Assembly (NCBI RefSeq): GCF_000189255.1
Contig: NZ_AEVS01000051.1
Coordinates: 1-64,000 of the forward strand
DNA from: Vibrio brasiliensis LMG 20546
Lineage (GTDB): Bacteria > Pseudomonadota > Gammaproteobacteria > Enterobacterales > Vibrionaceae
Reading direction: 5' to 3'
DNA: 64,000 nucleotides
Within the stretch, counting starts at the first letter, position 1, and every line of letters starts with the position of its first letter. The notes under the pieces are model-generated. The model was given only the letters and a program-made list of their open reading frames with translations, was not told the DNA's origin and did no database searches. Positions 16,731-26,023 of this stretch are shown here, piece after piece. A program made the position numbers and the translations under genes.

Positions 16731-16891
16731 GGTTGCTCTCCAATGCGTGCTAGCCATCGAACCATTCGAGTGGTCAATGGATATTCAAAAGCTCTTTTCT
16801 GCCCACGAAGACTATATCTTCAATGATTACATTTGTTTAATGGGAAATACCGATAGATTTAATAGGGATAATCGATGAAATGATTTGAATT

Positions 16892-16976
16892 AAAAGGACA
16901 GACACCATTAGGTTGTTTCTCTTTTTGAAAAGATGCCCTGTCTTTTTCACCAAGGTTATGGTGTGTGTCCCTCTAA
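16892..16976. repeat. Dispersed inverted-repeat element (REP/MITE-like), full copy
   Basis: The left end AAAAGGACAGACACCATTAG and the right end GGTTATGGTGTGTGTCCCTC are near-perfect inverted repeats, about 20 bases each, around a 45-base centre. It is the same family as the element at 7552-7649. It lies between the catalase promoter region and the TetR gene. Confidence 0.7.
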
Positions 16977-17055
16977 TCTTCCTCTAATCCATCGTCAGTC
17001 TTGCAAAAAAGTACGAGTGTGCTAAAAATAGAGTTAGCAGTAATGAGAGAGCGGT

Positions 17056-17643
17056 ATGAGTAAAGGCAGAATTACCCGAGAGAACATCTTAAGTAAGGCA
17101 TTTGAACTGGCGAGTGAGAATGGGCTTGAGAGTCTGACGATAGGGGAGCTAGCAAAGCAGTGTGGGATGTCTAAAAGTGGCTTGTTTGCCCATTTTAACT
17201 CCAAAGATAACCTGCAAATAGCGGTGCTCGAGTATGCCAATTTGATTTTTACTCAGCGTGTGATTGCTCCTGCGCGGGAGAGTGCTTCGATTAGCATTGA
17301 GGAAAAGCTGACTTTGTTACTCGATAACTGGTTAGGCTGGAATCACTCTTTTCAAGGCAGTTGTATGTTTCTCGATGCGTGGAAAGAGACCGGAAGCGAA
17401 GCTCCACCGACTCAACAAGTACTGAAGAAGACAATTGCGACCTGGATTGAATACCTAACCATTCAGGTGGCAAAAGGGATCGATAATGGCGAGTTTCGCC
17501 ACGATCTTGACCCTAAACAAGCGATATACGAACTGTATGGGTTGTACCTGAGTGCACACCTTTTTTACTCCATACGTGGAGAGCAGGCGAGTCAACAACA
17601 CTTCTGGCAAGGCGTAAAGCGTCTGATGGCGGACTGGAAGTAG
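17056..17643 (+). CDS. TetR family transcriptional regulator
   Basis: A 195-residue repressor-type protein. The N-terminal helix-turn-helix is clear: LTIGELAKQCGMSKSGLFAHFNSKDNLQIAVLEY (residues about 26-59). The C-terminal ligand domain contains GSCMFLDAWKETGSEAPPTQQVL, as in TetR proteins that sense small hydrophobic or reactive molecules. The gene starts 80 bases after the repeat element and is followed 104 bases later by an alpha/beta hydrolase gene in the same direction, which it may control. Ligand unknown. Confidence 0.88.
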   Translation: MSKGRITRENILSKAFELASENGLESLTIGELAKQCGMSKSGLFAHFNSKDNLQIAVLEYANLIFTQRVIAPARESASISIEEKLTLLLDNWLGWNHSFQGSCMFLDAWKETGSEAPPTQQVLKKTIATWIEYLTIQVAKGIDNGEFRHDLDPKQAIYELYGLYLSAHLFYSIRGEQASQQHFWQGVKRLMADWK

Positions 17644-17746
17644 AATTAGGCTAAGTGGATCACTACTTAGCTTATTATTTAAATAAAAATAGCACGGTCG
17701 TTCGCTTTTTGTAAGTGTCAGAGGCTGGCTTGATAAGGACAATAAC

Positions 17747-18598
17747 ATGAGTGAGAAGATTTACTTCAATACGGCGAATAAGTTCAGTATTAAGAAGAGC
17801 TTAGTGAGTTTAACCACGCGCCTGCACCATACACTTGCGCCAACACACGCTAAGAACACCGCGCGAAAACTGTTGTTAACTCCAGCGCGAGCTACGCCAA
17901 AAAATGAGTTACCTGGCGGCCTGGTGATTGGCGAAGTTGAATCGAAAGAGGGGTTGCTTAAAACCTATCAACTGGGTAGTGGTCCTGTCTGGGTGATGAC
18001 TCATGGCTGGTCAGGCAGTGCCAATCAGTTCTTTCCTTTGATGGAACATATTGCCAGTCAGGGATACACCGCACTGGCCTACGATCACCCTGCTCATGGT
18101 CAGAGCGAAGGCGCTTATGGACATATTCCGGCATTTGTTCTTGGTCTCGAAGCCATCCTTGATAGCGTCGAAGAGGTCGCTGGGCTGGTGGCGCACAGCA
18201 TGGGGACAGTCTCTGCACTAGAGTGCCATCATCAAAAGCTGGCAGACAAACCGCTGCTCTTGATCGCGCCATTGCTTGATTACTTAGATAACTTGTTCGG
18301 TAGTATTGCCCGTTCAGGTTATTCAATGCGTCTGTTTGATGCGGTGGTGGGTGAAGTTGAACAGCAGTATCGCTACCCTCTGCAATCGATCGATCCTTTT
18401 AATAAGCTAAAATCTCGCTCGGCACAGACTATTATTGTTCATGATGAGCAAGACAAGTTTGCTAAGTACCCAGCGTCAGCAAAAGCGGCGCAGGAGATGG
18501 CTAACGTCAACCTGGTTACGACTCAGGGTCAAGGGCATGGACGTATAATGAAGTCTCAACAAGTCATGGATAGTTTTGATAAATTGACGGCAAATTAA
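17747..18598 (+). CDS. Alpha/beta hydrolase
   Basis: A 283-residue cytosolic hydrolase. The nucleophile elbow is AHSMG (Ser near residue 153), preceded by the oxyanion loop THGWSGSANQFF. A late Asp (HDEQDKFA) and a His (GQGHGRIM) complete the triad. No signal peptide is visible. Natural substrate unknown; esters or lactones are likely from the family. It follows a TetR gene and may be its target. The start ATG has AAGGAC at normal spacing. Confidence 0.85.
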   Translation: MSEKIYFNTANKFSIKKSLVSLTTRLHHTLAPTHAKNTARKLLLTPARATPKNELPGGLVIGEVESKEGLLKTYQLGSGPVWVMTHGWSGSANQFFPLMEHIASQGYTALAYDHPAHGQSEGAYGHIPAFVLGLEAILDSVEEVAGLVAHSMGTVSALECHHQKLADKPLLLIAPLLDYLDNLFGSIARSGYSMRLFDAVVGEVEQQYRYPLQSIDPFNKLKSRSAQTIIVHDEQDKFAKYPASAKAAQEMANVNLVTTQGQGHGRIMKSQQVMDSFDKLTAN

Positions 18599-18756
18599 TC
18601 ATTTAGTTGATGGAAAAATACTCAATCTATTCATATTGTTAACATCCATTTCCATGTTGTTGATGTGGTTAACAGATTTGCAATGAAAAATATTTCCAAG
18701 TCGGTATGTGTGGGATCATTTGCTATGCCACATGGCCCTCATAAGGAAATATAATA

Positions 18757-20145
18757 ATGAATAGAAATGATAGTGTCCCTTTGCCCAGCAATACCCGAGA
18801 ATGGTTATTTAACCGCAACAGTATGATTGTCTTAGCCGATATCGCTCTGTTTGCGGTTTTATACTTCAGCCTGCCATTTGATCCTCAAGTGGTACTGGGT
18901 ATCTGTATGTTGATCTTTATCGCCATCCTTTGGTTGACGGAAGCCCTGCATGTCACTGTCACTGCCATCTTAGTTCCAATCATGGCAGTGTTGTTTGGCG
19001 TATTCGATACCCAGACTGCCCTCAACAACTTCGCTAACTCCATCATCTTCCTGTTTCTTGGCGGTTTTGCACTCGCTGCGGCGATGCACCGACAGGGGCT
19101 AGATAAAGTTATTGCCGATAAGGTACTTGTTTTAGCGAAAGGCAAAATGAGTGTTGCAGTATTTATGCTGTTTGGTGTTACCGCTGCTCTTTCAATGTGG
19201 ATCAGTAATACCGCCACCACGGCTATGATGCTGCCATTAGTTCTTGGCGTACTCAGTAAAGTGAACTCTGATAGCGGTCATAAGACTTACGTGTTCGTGC
19301 TGCTTGGTATTGCTTACAGCGCGAGTATCGGTGGTATCGCAACTATCGTTGGTAGTCCGCCAAACGCTATTGCTGCAGCTGAAGTGGGGTTGACCTTTAC
19401 TGAGTGGATGAGCTTTGGTATCCCGACGACGCTGATTCTACTGCCAGTTGCTATTGCGGTGTTGTTTGCGGTGTTGAAACCGAACCTGAGTGGTGAGTTT
19501 GAGCTCAACAAAGAGCCGGTTACCTGGGATAAAGGCAAGATTGTTACGCTGGCTATTTTCGCTGCGACAGTTAGTTTGTGGATCTTCAGTAAACCGATTA
19601 ATGCTATGTTAGGTGGCTACGCTAAGTTTGATACTGTAGTGGCGCTGGCTGCGATTGTCGCGGTCAACTTTGCTCGAGTTGTGCACTGGAAAGATATCGA
19701 AAAAACGGCTGACTGGGGCGTGTTGCTACTGTTTGGTGGCGGTATCTGTCTGAGTAATGTACTAAAAGCGACTGGTACCAGTGTCTTCCTGGCTAATGGT
19801 CTTAGTGAGATGATTGCCCACCTTGGCATCTTCTTTATCATCGCTGTGATTGCCATATTCGTGGTGTTCTTAACCGAGTTCGCCAGTAACACGGCTAGTG
19901 CAGCACTGCTTATTCCACTTTTTGCCAGCGTTGCAGAAGCGTTCGGTATGTCACCAGTGATCTTATCTGTGCTAATCGCTGTAGCGGCATCGTGCGCCTT
20001 TATGCTGCCAGTGGCGACGCCACCAAATGCGATTGTGTTTGGCTCGGGCCACATTAAGCAGAGTGAGATGATGCGCGTCGGTATCGTCCTCAATATCGCG
20101 TCTATTGGTGTTCTGACCTTTATTGCGCTGACTTTCTGGGCATAG
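18757..20145 (+). CDS. SLC13/DASS family anion transporter
   Basis: A 462-residue inner-membrane protein with about eleven hydrophobic segments. The repeated sodium/substrate motifs of the divalent anion:sodium symporter family are visible: [12 protein letters not shown] in the first half and [13 protein letters not shown] in the second, with [12 protein letters not shown] and [12 protein letters not shown] in matching positions. It should import dicarboxylates, citrate or a related anion with sodium, fitting a marine cell. It is a single gene with a strong terminator. The exact substrate cannot be read from sequence. Confidence 0.88.
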   Translation: MNRNDSVPLPSNTREWLFNRNSMIVLADIALFAVLYFSLPFDPQVVLGICMLIFIAILWLTEALHVTVTAILVPIMAVLFGVFDTQTALNNFANSIIFLFLGGFALAAAMHRQGLDKVIADKVLVLAKGKMSVAVFMLFGVTAALSMWISNTATTAMMLPLVLGVLSKVNSDSGHKTYVFVLLGIAYSASIGGIATIVGSPPNAIAAAEVGLTFTEWMSFGIPTTLILLPVAIAVLFAVLKPNLSGEFELNKEPVTWDKGKIVTLAIFAATVSLWIFSKPINAMLGGYAKFDTVVALAAIVAVNFARVVHWKDIEKTADWGVLLLFGGGICLSNVLKATGTSVFLANGLSEMIAHLGIFFIIAVIAIFVVFLTEFASNTASAALLIPLFASVAEAFGMSPVILSVLIAVAASCAFMLPVATPPNAIVFGSGHIKQSEMMRVGIVLNIASIGVLTFIALTFWA

Positions 20146-20170
20146 GGCTCAACACAGTCACTTACTATCG

Positions 20171-20199
20171 AAAAACCTGCCGTTATGGCAGGTTTTTTT
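20171..20199 (+). terminator. Rho-independent terminator after SLC13 gene
   Basis: AAACCTGCC / GGCAGGTTT stem with loop GTTAT and T-run. It lies between convergent genes and could also serve the minus strand, which has an A/T-rich flank. Confidence 0.88.
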
Positions 20200-20215
20200 G
20201 GTTTTGACGGGCTGA

Positions 20216-21319
20216 TTATTTCTTCAAGGCGACACACTTAAGTGGTTGTTCCGTTTCTGGCGCACGATGTCTGGGTTTATTTAAGTACATATCCTTATCT
20301 GCCCTTGCCAGAGTATCCTGGCATGATAGGTAGTTCTTTGGTCCGGACTGGGCGACGCCAACGCTGATAGAGACTTCACTGCGCATTGTAGCCAGGCTTT
20401 CGGTCACGCGGGGAATGTAGTTTTTGACCGCAGACTCTTTGGTGCAGCCTGGCATCACGACGACAAACTCATCACCACCAACTCTAAAGCACAGGTCAAC
20501 ATTGCGTGACGCCCCGCGTAGGCAGTCGGAAACGATAATGAGTACACTGTCGCCTTCTTCGTGACCAAACTGGTCGTTAAACAGTTTGAAGTCGTTGACG
20601 TCAATATAGACGATTGCGACCGGATCGTTTTGTTGCTGAGCTTCTGAAAACAGCTTGCTGGTGAACTCTTCAAACGCACGCTTATTGTAGAGATTAGTGA
20701 GTGGATCTAGACGAGCCATTTTCTCCAGGCTTTTGGTTCGTTCCTGAACAATAGATTCGAGGTCATTGACATACTGGAAGGATTTATTCTTCTCAACCTC
20801 AATTTCGTTCATCATGCTTTTTATATAAGTATCAAAAACATAGGACACATCGAAATCAATCAAACGGTCGAGAATATCACTCAACATCTGTGCGTATTCA
20901 GGATCTTCAAGATGGTCATGAATGGTAGAGATCAGCTTGGCTTTCAGATAGTTGACTGAAGAGAGATACATCTTGGGGTCAACACCGATTCGCTTATGAA
21001 CCAGACCAATTCGCAGCCGGTGTTCAACATAATCCAGGTTGATCTCTTTAGTAAACAGATCGGCAATATACTGTCGTAACGCCGACATGAGGCGCTGTAA
21101 GGTACCCGCATCACCAATCAGGGTTTCGACATCAGGACTACGGGTCTGATGGGTGTAAAAGTCGTCCACAATCAGATCAAGATGACGGGTTATCACCCCT
21201 TTCATTGACCTTAATTCATTGATATCACTTGGCGTAAGCCTGAACAGGTGCAACCTTTGCTTTAGTTCAGTTTCGGATATCTTCTGTTGTTCGACGAGGG
21301 ACTTATCCGTAATTCTCAT
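20216..21319 (-). CDS. Globin-coupled sensor diguanylate cyclase
   Basis: A 367-residue cytosolic protein. Residues about 15-170 are a globin-coupled sensor domain; His108 in LRIGLVHKRIGV is the likely proximal heme ligand. A short coiled linker (about 172-200) leads to a GGDEF domain with the intact signature GGDEF at 281-285. An RxxD inhibitory site (RNVD, 272-275) lies five residues before it. It should make cyclic di-GMP in response to oxygen, as known for DosC/YddV-type proteins. It is a single gene on the minus strand converging on the SLC13 gene. Oxygen as the signal is inferred from the heme motif. Confidence 0.9.
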   Translation of the reverse strand: MRITDKSLVEQQKISETELKQRLHLFRLTPSDINELRSMKGVITRHLDLIVDDFYTHQTRSPDVETLIGDAGTLQRLMSALRQYIADLFTKEINLDYVEHRLRIGLVHKRIGVDPKMYLSSVNYLKAKLISTIHDHLEDPEYAQMLSDILDRLIDFDVSYVFDTYIKSMMNEIEVEKNKSFQYVNDLESIVQERTKSLEKMARLDPLTNLYNKRAFEEFTSKLFSEAQQQNDPVAIVYIDVNDFKLFNDQFGHEEGDSVLIIVSDCLRGASRNVDLCFRVGGDEFVVVMPGCTKESAVKNYIPRVTESLATMRSEVSISVGVAQSGPKNYLSCQDTLARADKDMYLNKPRHRAPETEQPLKCVALKK

Positions 21320-21432
21320 CTTAACTACCCACGGTGCATCTATCTATAAATAGATATTATAAAACAGTATGCATATTTTTCCTGATTTGTTTGTTGATAA
21401 ATGTAATTATTGCCTCTGTGAGTGTGACAAAC

Positions 21433-21461
21433 AAAAAGCCCCGCTCACTTGAGCAGGGCTT
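21433..21461 (-). terminator. Rho-independent terminator after nhaC-type gene
   Basis: On the minus strand AAGCCCTGCTC / GAGCGGGGCTT form a stem (one G-T pair) with loop AAGT, then TTTGT. It ends the puuA-antiporter transcript. Confidence 0.8.
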
Positions 21462-21483
21462 GTATATGAAGCTAAGTCCTTGT

Positions 21484-22959
21484 CTAGCCGATGAATAGGA
21501 AGAACAGGAAGGTCGCGATAATACCGATCAGTGCGTATGGGAACTGAGTGGTCGCATGTTGCATTGATGTACAGCCAGAGCCTTGTGCAGACAGTACCGT
21601 TGAATCACTGAAGAAACATGAGTGACTACCAGCTGCAGAGGCGGATAGTAGTGCAGCAACGGTCAGGTGTAGTGGCACACCCAGCTGCTCACCGAGTGGC
21701 AGGACAATCGGCATTGCTACTGCGAAGGTACCCCATGATGATGCCGTCGCAAACACCAGACCACCAGTAATCATAAAGATGATCGCAGGGAAGTAAGACG
21801 CTGACAGGTAAGGGCTAACAGTCTCGATAACATATTGAGTTACGCCTAGTGAGTCGTTAACGTTCTTGAGCATAAAGCCGCCGATCACTGTTGCCAGTGG
21901 CAGTAACATCACCTTGATACCATCGTATACCGCGTCAAACATATCATTCATAGAGATAAGCTTCTGCACGCCGTAGAAACAGATAGTAAAGATAATCGCG
22001 ACGAATACGCCAGCCAGTAGATCGATACCGAAGTACCAACTTGCCGCGACCAGAACAATCATAGGTAGCAGGAAGTTAATCAGACCCATAGTTGGACTTG
22101 TGTGCGCAGCGATATCAGAACCGAAATCAATGTCTGCTGCACCGTCAGGGCGTACCTGACCGTTCTTCGCACGCTGCTCAGCTTTCTTCATCGCGCCAAG
22201 ATCTGGGATCTTTTCCATCGCTACCAACAGAACGATTGCTAACGTTACCCAGCCGTACGCCATGTATGGAATTGCTTCAATGTACGCTTTGATGCCTTCG
22301 CCTGCTTCTGCAACGTTGTTTGCTTCTAGCAGTGAACTGAAGAAGATCGCCCAGGTTGAAATTGGTACCAGAATACAGATAGGTGCCGCTGTGGAGTCAA
22401 CCAGGTAAGAGAGTTTCTCACGCGAGATCTGGTATCCGTCAGTGACTTTCTTCATTGATGAAGAGATAGCAATCGCATTCAGGTAGTCATCAATAAAGAT
22501 CACGATACCTAGTAAGAATGTCATCAGCATAGATTGGCGACGGCTTTTCACTTTAGTCACCAGCATATCTGAGAAACTGAGAATGCTGCCGCCTTTCTCA
22601 AGAATCGCAATCAGGCCACCCATCAAACCACAGACCAGAATGATCCAGGCGATGGTTTCATCCATCATGACTGTCATCGAGATATCAACGATTTGTTCGA
22701 CAGCTTCGGCAGGGTTAAGCAGTAGAACACCTGCGATAGCACCACTAAAAAGTGCTTCAACCGTGCGGTGAGTGGTCAGGGCAAAAACCAGTACCAAGGC
22801 TGTTGGTAGCAGGCTCATCCAGCCATAAGCTTGTCCTTGTTCATGGTTAAGACCAATAGCAGTGAAAAAGACGAAAGTCGCGATCACTAATAAGGTCACC
22901 ACAATATGTTGGGTATTAAATTTTATCGGTGCGTCCAGCACCTTTGCTTGAGTCGTCAT
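21484..22959 (-). CDS. NhaC-family Na+/H+ antiporter-type transporter
   Basis: A 491-residue inner-membrane protein with about eleven to twelve hydrophobic segments. Motifs such as FLLGIVIFIDDYLNAIAISSSMK and TGGLVFATASSWGTFAVAMPIVLPLG are typical of the NhaC/arsenite-type antiporter fold. It begins 18 bases after puuA, so the two are co-transcribed. No dedicated putrescine permease (PuuP) lies in the polyamine region, and this gene occupies a suitable place. It may exchange polyamine, GABA or another amino compound, or simply ions. Family membership is firm; the link to putrescine is inference. Confidence 0.85.
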   Translation of the reverse strand: MTTQAKVLDAPIKFNTQHIVVTLLVIATFVFFTAIGLNHEQGQAYGWMSLLPTALVLVFALTTHRTVEALFSGAIAGVLLLNPAEAVEQIVDISMTVMMDETIAWIILVCGLMGGLIAILEKGGSILSFSDMLVTKVKSRRQSMLMTFLLGIVIFIDDYLNAIAISSSMKKVTDGYQISREKLSYLVDSTAAPICILVPISTWAIFFSSLLEANNVAEAGEGIKAYIEAIPYMAYGWVTLAIVLLVAMEKIPDLGAMKKAEQRAKNGQVRPDGAADIDFGSDIAAHTSPTMGLINFLLPMIVLVAASWYFGIDLLAGVFVAIIFTICFYGVQKLISMNDMFDAVYDGIKVMLLPLATVIGGFMLKNVNDSLGVTQYVIETVSPYLSASYFPAIIFMITGGLVFATASSWGTFAVAMPIVLPLGEQLGVPLHLTVAALLSASAAGSHSCFFSDSTVLSAQGSGCTSMQHATTQFPYALIGIIATFLFFLFIG

Positions 22960-22977
22960 AGCGTGTCAGTCCTTTGT

Positions 22978-24321
22978 TTAAGCTGAGTGCAACATCCAAT
23001 CGATTTCTAGCGGAGTAATCGCTCGCTCAAACTCTGCGAGTTCACTCCGTTTGCAGGCTAAAAATAAATCGATAAATTCCCTTGAGATGTACTGAGCCAG
23101 TTCGCTGTGTTCCAACTGGTCCAGAGCTTCAGACATACGCACGGGTAAGTCAACCGCGTCATCACTAAGAGAAGCAGGACATTGCTCTTTGTTATAAGTG
23201 TCGCTGGCCAGTACTGCTGATAGCACCACAGCGGCAAGAATGTATGGGTTAACGTCAGCGCCTGCGATACGGTGTTCGACACGACGGTTTTTGCTGTCGC
23301 TGATCGGAACACGCAGAGCTACACCGCGGTGGTTTTCGCCCCAGTCTGCTTTGGTAGGGACATAAGCACCAGGTACGAAACGACGGTAAGAGTTGACGTT
23401 AGGGCAGATCAAAGCCATTGAGTCAGATGTCTGCGCCAGCATGGCTGCGATGGTTTGATAAAACAGTGGGCTCTCTTGACCGTCTGCCTGACTAAATAGG
23501 TTGTTGCCATCTTCATCCACAAGGCTGATGTGAATATGCATGCCGTTACCAGCTTGCTCAGCGAATGGTTTCGCCATAAAGGTCGCATCGAAACCATGTT
23601 GATTGGCGACCTGACGGATCACTCGTTTGGCGATGATGATTTCGTCACAAACTCGCAGTACATCTTGTGAATGGTTGAAATTAATTTCGAATTGACCCGG
23701 AGCTGATTCAGACAAAGCTCCAGAAGTGTTTAACCCTTGCTCTTGGGCGATGCGGTTGAGGTCGGCCAGGAAGTCAGCGTAGTCGTCCAAACCATCGAGA
23801 TCGTAAACCTCAGTGTCCTTCTCTCGGGTTTGTTTGGTTGGGTTAATTGCGGTTTGCAACTCGCCCTGTTTGCCACGTTTCTTATCGATTAAATAAAACT
23901 CAAGTTCTAATGCAACGCATGGGTAAGTGTTGTTCGCGTGCAGTTTATCGACCATGCCAGAAAGGATATTGCGAATAAAAAGAGAGTTCGGATTGACACC
24001 TGTTTCATCCATCATGCTTAACAGTAGCTGTCCTACATGTGGATTCGCTGTCGGCATTAGCGTATCGGCAATTGGAAAGCACATATTGTCGGGCTCCCCA
24101 AGATCTTCTCCAAGTCCCGCTGACTCTACAACATTGCCCTTAGTGTCGAGAGAGATGGTTGAAAGTGGCAGGGCGACCCCTTTCTGCAGTTTGTCTAACC
24201 CACTGACTGGGATACGTTTACCACGAGGTGTGGCATTAATGTCGGTGAAAATGAGGTCAACGAACTCTATCTCGGGCCATTGCTGTCTAAAATTTTTAAC
24301 TTCCTGTAGATACGATTCCAT
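22978..24321 (-). CDS. puuA: Gamma-glutamylputrescine synthetase
   Basis: A 447-residue member of the glutamine synthetase superfamily. The ATP/metal core is visible as ALELEFYLID, GQFEINFNHSQD, GNGMHIHISLVDEDG and RRVEHRIAGADVNPY. PuuA joins glutamate to putrescine with ATP, the first step of the Puu route. It is divergent from puuD-gabT and shares their control region, as expected for PuuR regulation. The N-terminus MESYLQEVKNFRQQWPEI is normal for the family. Other gamma-glutamyl-amine ligases of this branch are possible, but the neighbours favour putrescine. Confidence 0.9.
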   Translation of the reverse strand: MESYLQEVKNFRQQWPEIEFVDLIFTDINATPRGKRIPVSGLDKLQKGVALPLSTISLDTKGNVVESAGLGEDLGEPDNMCFPIADTLMPTANPHVGQLLLSMMDETGVNPNSLFIRNILSGMVDKLHANNTYPCVALELEFYLIDKKRGKQGELQTAINPTKQTREKDTEVYDLDGLDDYADFLADLNRIAQEQGLNTSGALSESAPGQFEINFNHSQDVLRVCDEIIIAKRVIRQVANQHGFDATFMAKPFAEQAGNGMHIHISLVDEDGNNLFSQADGQESPLFYQTIAAMLAQTSDSMALICPNVNSYRRFVPGAYVPTKADWGENHRGVALRVPISDSKNRRVEHRIAGADVNPYILAAVVLSAVLASDTYNKEQCPASLSDDAVDLPVRMSEALDQLEHSELAQYISREFIDLFLACKRSELAEFERAITPLEIDWMLHSA

Positions 24322-24665
24322 TTTTAGTTCTCCAAATAGCCTGACGAGCGGCGAGCTAAAAATAATTGAGTTAACAACTAAGTTACATTCATTAGACTAA
24401 GGTCTAACTCTTTACAATTATTTTCTTTATATACAACTACTTAATTTAATTTTTGTGAAAATAACAAGTTCGTTATGGGTTTGTCTTGTTAACTATTTTG
24501 TAACAGTTGCTGCAGTTTTGCTCAATATATTGAGCAAAAAATGGCTTTTTTTTGAACAAAAAGGTGGGGTTGGTCACGATTTGGTCAGAATATCGAACAT
24601 TGCTGTTGATAATTTTGTACATGGTTTGTAGTGTGAATGTTAAATAAATTGAACACGGAAGCACC
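24322..24665. promoter_or_regulatory. Divergent puuA / puuD control region
   Basis: 344 bases between the divergent puuA and puuD start codons, very A/T-rich. It holds a perfect 24-base palindrome at 24516-24539 and further TTGAACA or TCGAACA half-site-like words near 24554, 24595 and 24648. Promoters for both transcripts must lie here; no RNA gene is seen. Confidence 0.6.
24516..24539. promoter_or_regulatory. Perfect palindrome, probable PuuR operator
   Basis: The core TTGCTCAATATATTGAGCAA extends by two T and two A to 24 bases of perfect symmetry. It resembles the E. coli PuuR sites, which contain a similar ACAATATATTGA core. Position between divergent puuA and puuD and the presence of puuR in the operon support this reading. 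Confidence 0.65.
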
Positions 24666-25412
24666 ATGGCTAAAACAAGCAAACCTATTATCGGTATAGT
24701 CAGCTGCGCGAAGGAGTTAGGTGGTTACCAGATCCAGGCAGTGAATGACTTCTATTTACGTGCTGTAAAAGATTTCGGTGGACTGCCTTTGATACTGGCT
24801 CCAGAGATGCCGGCAGAGGATATACAGACCATTCTCGATATGTGTGATGGTTTCTTGTTTCCTGGCAGTCATTCAAATGTGGCACCTCATCGCTACAACG
24901 CGACTCATGAAGAAGCGAAGAAAGATGAAAAGCGTGATGAGCTCTCTTTGTCGTTAATCCGTCATGCGGTCGACAGTGATATTCCTTGCCTGGGCATTTG
25001 CCGTGGTTTTCAAGAGATGAATGTGGCTCTGGGTGGTTCGCTAAACCCAGCAGTACATGAGTCAGGATTTAATGACCATAGAGAAAGCCCTGTTGAAGAT
25101 TTCGAACAAAAGTATGCACCTGCACATGCCGTGTTGGTACAAAAAGAGAGCTTGTTTGAGCAGTGGCTGACTGAAAATCAGTGGCAAAACACCAGTCTGT
25201 TCGAAGTGAATACACTGCACAACCAAGGGGTCGACCAGCTTGCTCCACAGCTGAAAATTGAGGCTAAAGCACCGGATGGACTAGTGGAAGCCTTTAGTCT
25301 TCCTGGTCAGAAATTTTTCGTTGGCGTGCAGTGGCACCCAGAATGGCAAGCAAAAACCAATCATTTCTCTCAAATTTTGTTCAAAGAATTTATGATGGCT
25401 GCCTCTGTATAA
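24666..25412 (+). CDS. puuD: Gamma-glutamyl-GABA hydrolase
   Basis: A 248-residue class I glutamine-amidotransferase-like hydrolase that releases GABA from gamma-glutamyl-GABA. The nucleophile Cys lies in IPCLGICRGFQEMNVALGG, and the His/Glu pair in GVQWHPEWQ. Length is the family norm. It is the first gene of the plus-strand operon, 16 bases before puuR. The hydrolase acts in the cytosol on the product of PuuC. Confidence 0.93.
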   Translation: MAKTSKPIIGIVSCAKELGGYQIQAVNDFYLRAVKDFGGLPLILAPEMPAEDIQTILDMCDGFLFPGSHSNVAPHRYNATHEEAKKDEKRDELSLSLIRHAVDSDIPCLGICRGFQEMNVALGGSLNPAVHESGFNDHRESPVEDFEQKYAPAHAVLVQKESLFEQWLTENQWQNTSLFEVNTLHNQGVDQLAPQLKIEAKAPDGLVEAFSLPGQKFFVGVQWHPEWQAKTNHFSQILFKEFMMAASV

Positions 25413-25428
25413 ATCAGGAGCTGCATGA

Positions 25429-25986
25429 ATGAACAATCAAGAGATTGGTAAAAATATTGTTCAGTTACGAAAACAACATGGATTGTCACAACGCGAACTC
25501 GCAGAGCGAGCTGGGATTACACACAGTGCTATTTCTTCCATCGAGAATGGCAAAGTCAGCCCGTCGGTCAGTTCGCTACAAAAGATAGTTAACGTTTTCT
25601 CTTTATCGCTTTCAGAGTTCTTTACCTTTGAAAAGCCTCAAAGCGATGAAGTTAAAGTTGTTATGACCGAGGACGAGCTGGTTGAAATGGGCAGCGAGTC
25701 GGTTTCGATGAAACTGGTGTCTAACGGCAATAAAGATCAGGTTATTGGATTCCTGATTGAAGAATACGCACCGCACGGTACCACTGGCGCGGGAGAAATC
25801 AGACACGAAGGTGAGGAGATCGGCACTGTGTTAGAGGGTGAAATCACTCTTGAATACAAAGGTCAGTCTTATCTCATCAAACAAGGTGAGTCGTACATTA
25901 TAGATACGACAGAGCCACATAAGTTTACTAATCACACAGACAAGGCTTGTCGAATGATAAGCGCGCATACGCCGACCACATTCTAA
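25429..25986 (+). CDS. puuR: HTH/cupin repressor of putrescine use
   Basis: A 185-residue regulator: an XRE-type helix-turn-helix at residues 8-60 (KQHGLSQRELAERAGITHSAISSIENGKVSPS) and a C-terminal cupin domain (about 105-180; EIGTVLEGEITLEYKGQSY, TTEPHKFTNHTDKACRM). This is the PuuR layout; in E. coli putrescine lifts its repression of the puu genes. It lies between puuD and puuC in the operon it is expected to control, with a matching palindrome upstream of puuD. Confidence 0.92.
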   Translation: MNNQEIGKNIVQLRKQHGLSQRELAERAGITHSAISSIENGKVSPSVSSLQKIVNVFSLSLSEFFTFEKPQSDEVKVVMTEDELVEMGSESVSMKLVSNGNKDQVIGFLIEEYAPHGTTGAGEIRHEGEEIGTVLEGEITLEYKGQSYLIKQGESYIIDTTEPHKFTNHTDKACRMISAHTPTTF

Positions 25987-26023
25987 GTGGGCCTTGCCTT
26001 GTTGTGATAAACAAGGAGGGCGT

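Noticed and set aside
19617-20237. 206-codon minus-strand open frame inside the SLC13 transporter gene
   Set aside because: It mirrors a membrane-protein gene with strong codon bias; such antisense frames are common and this one lacks a start site.
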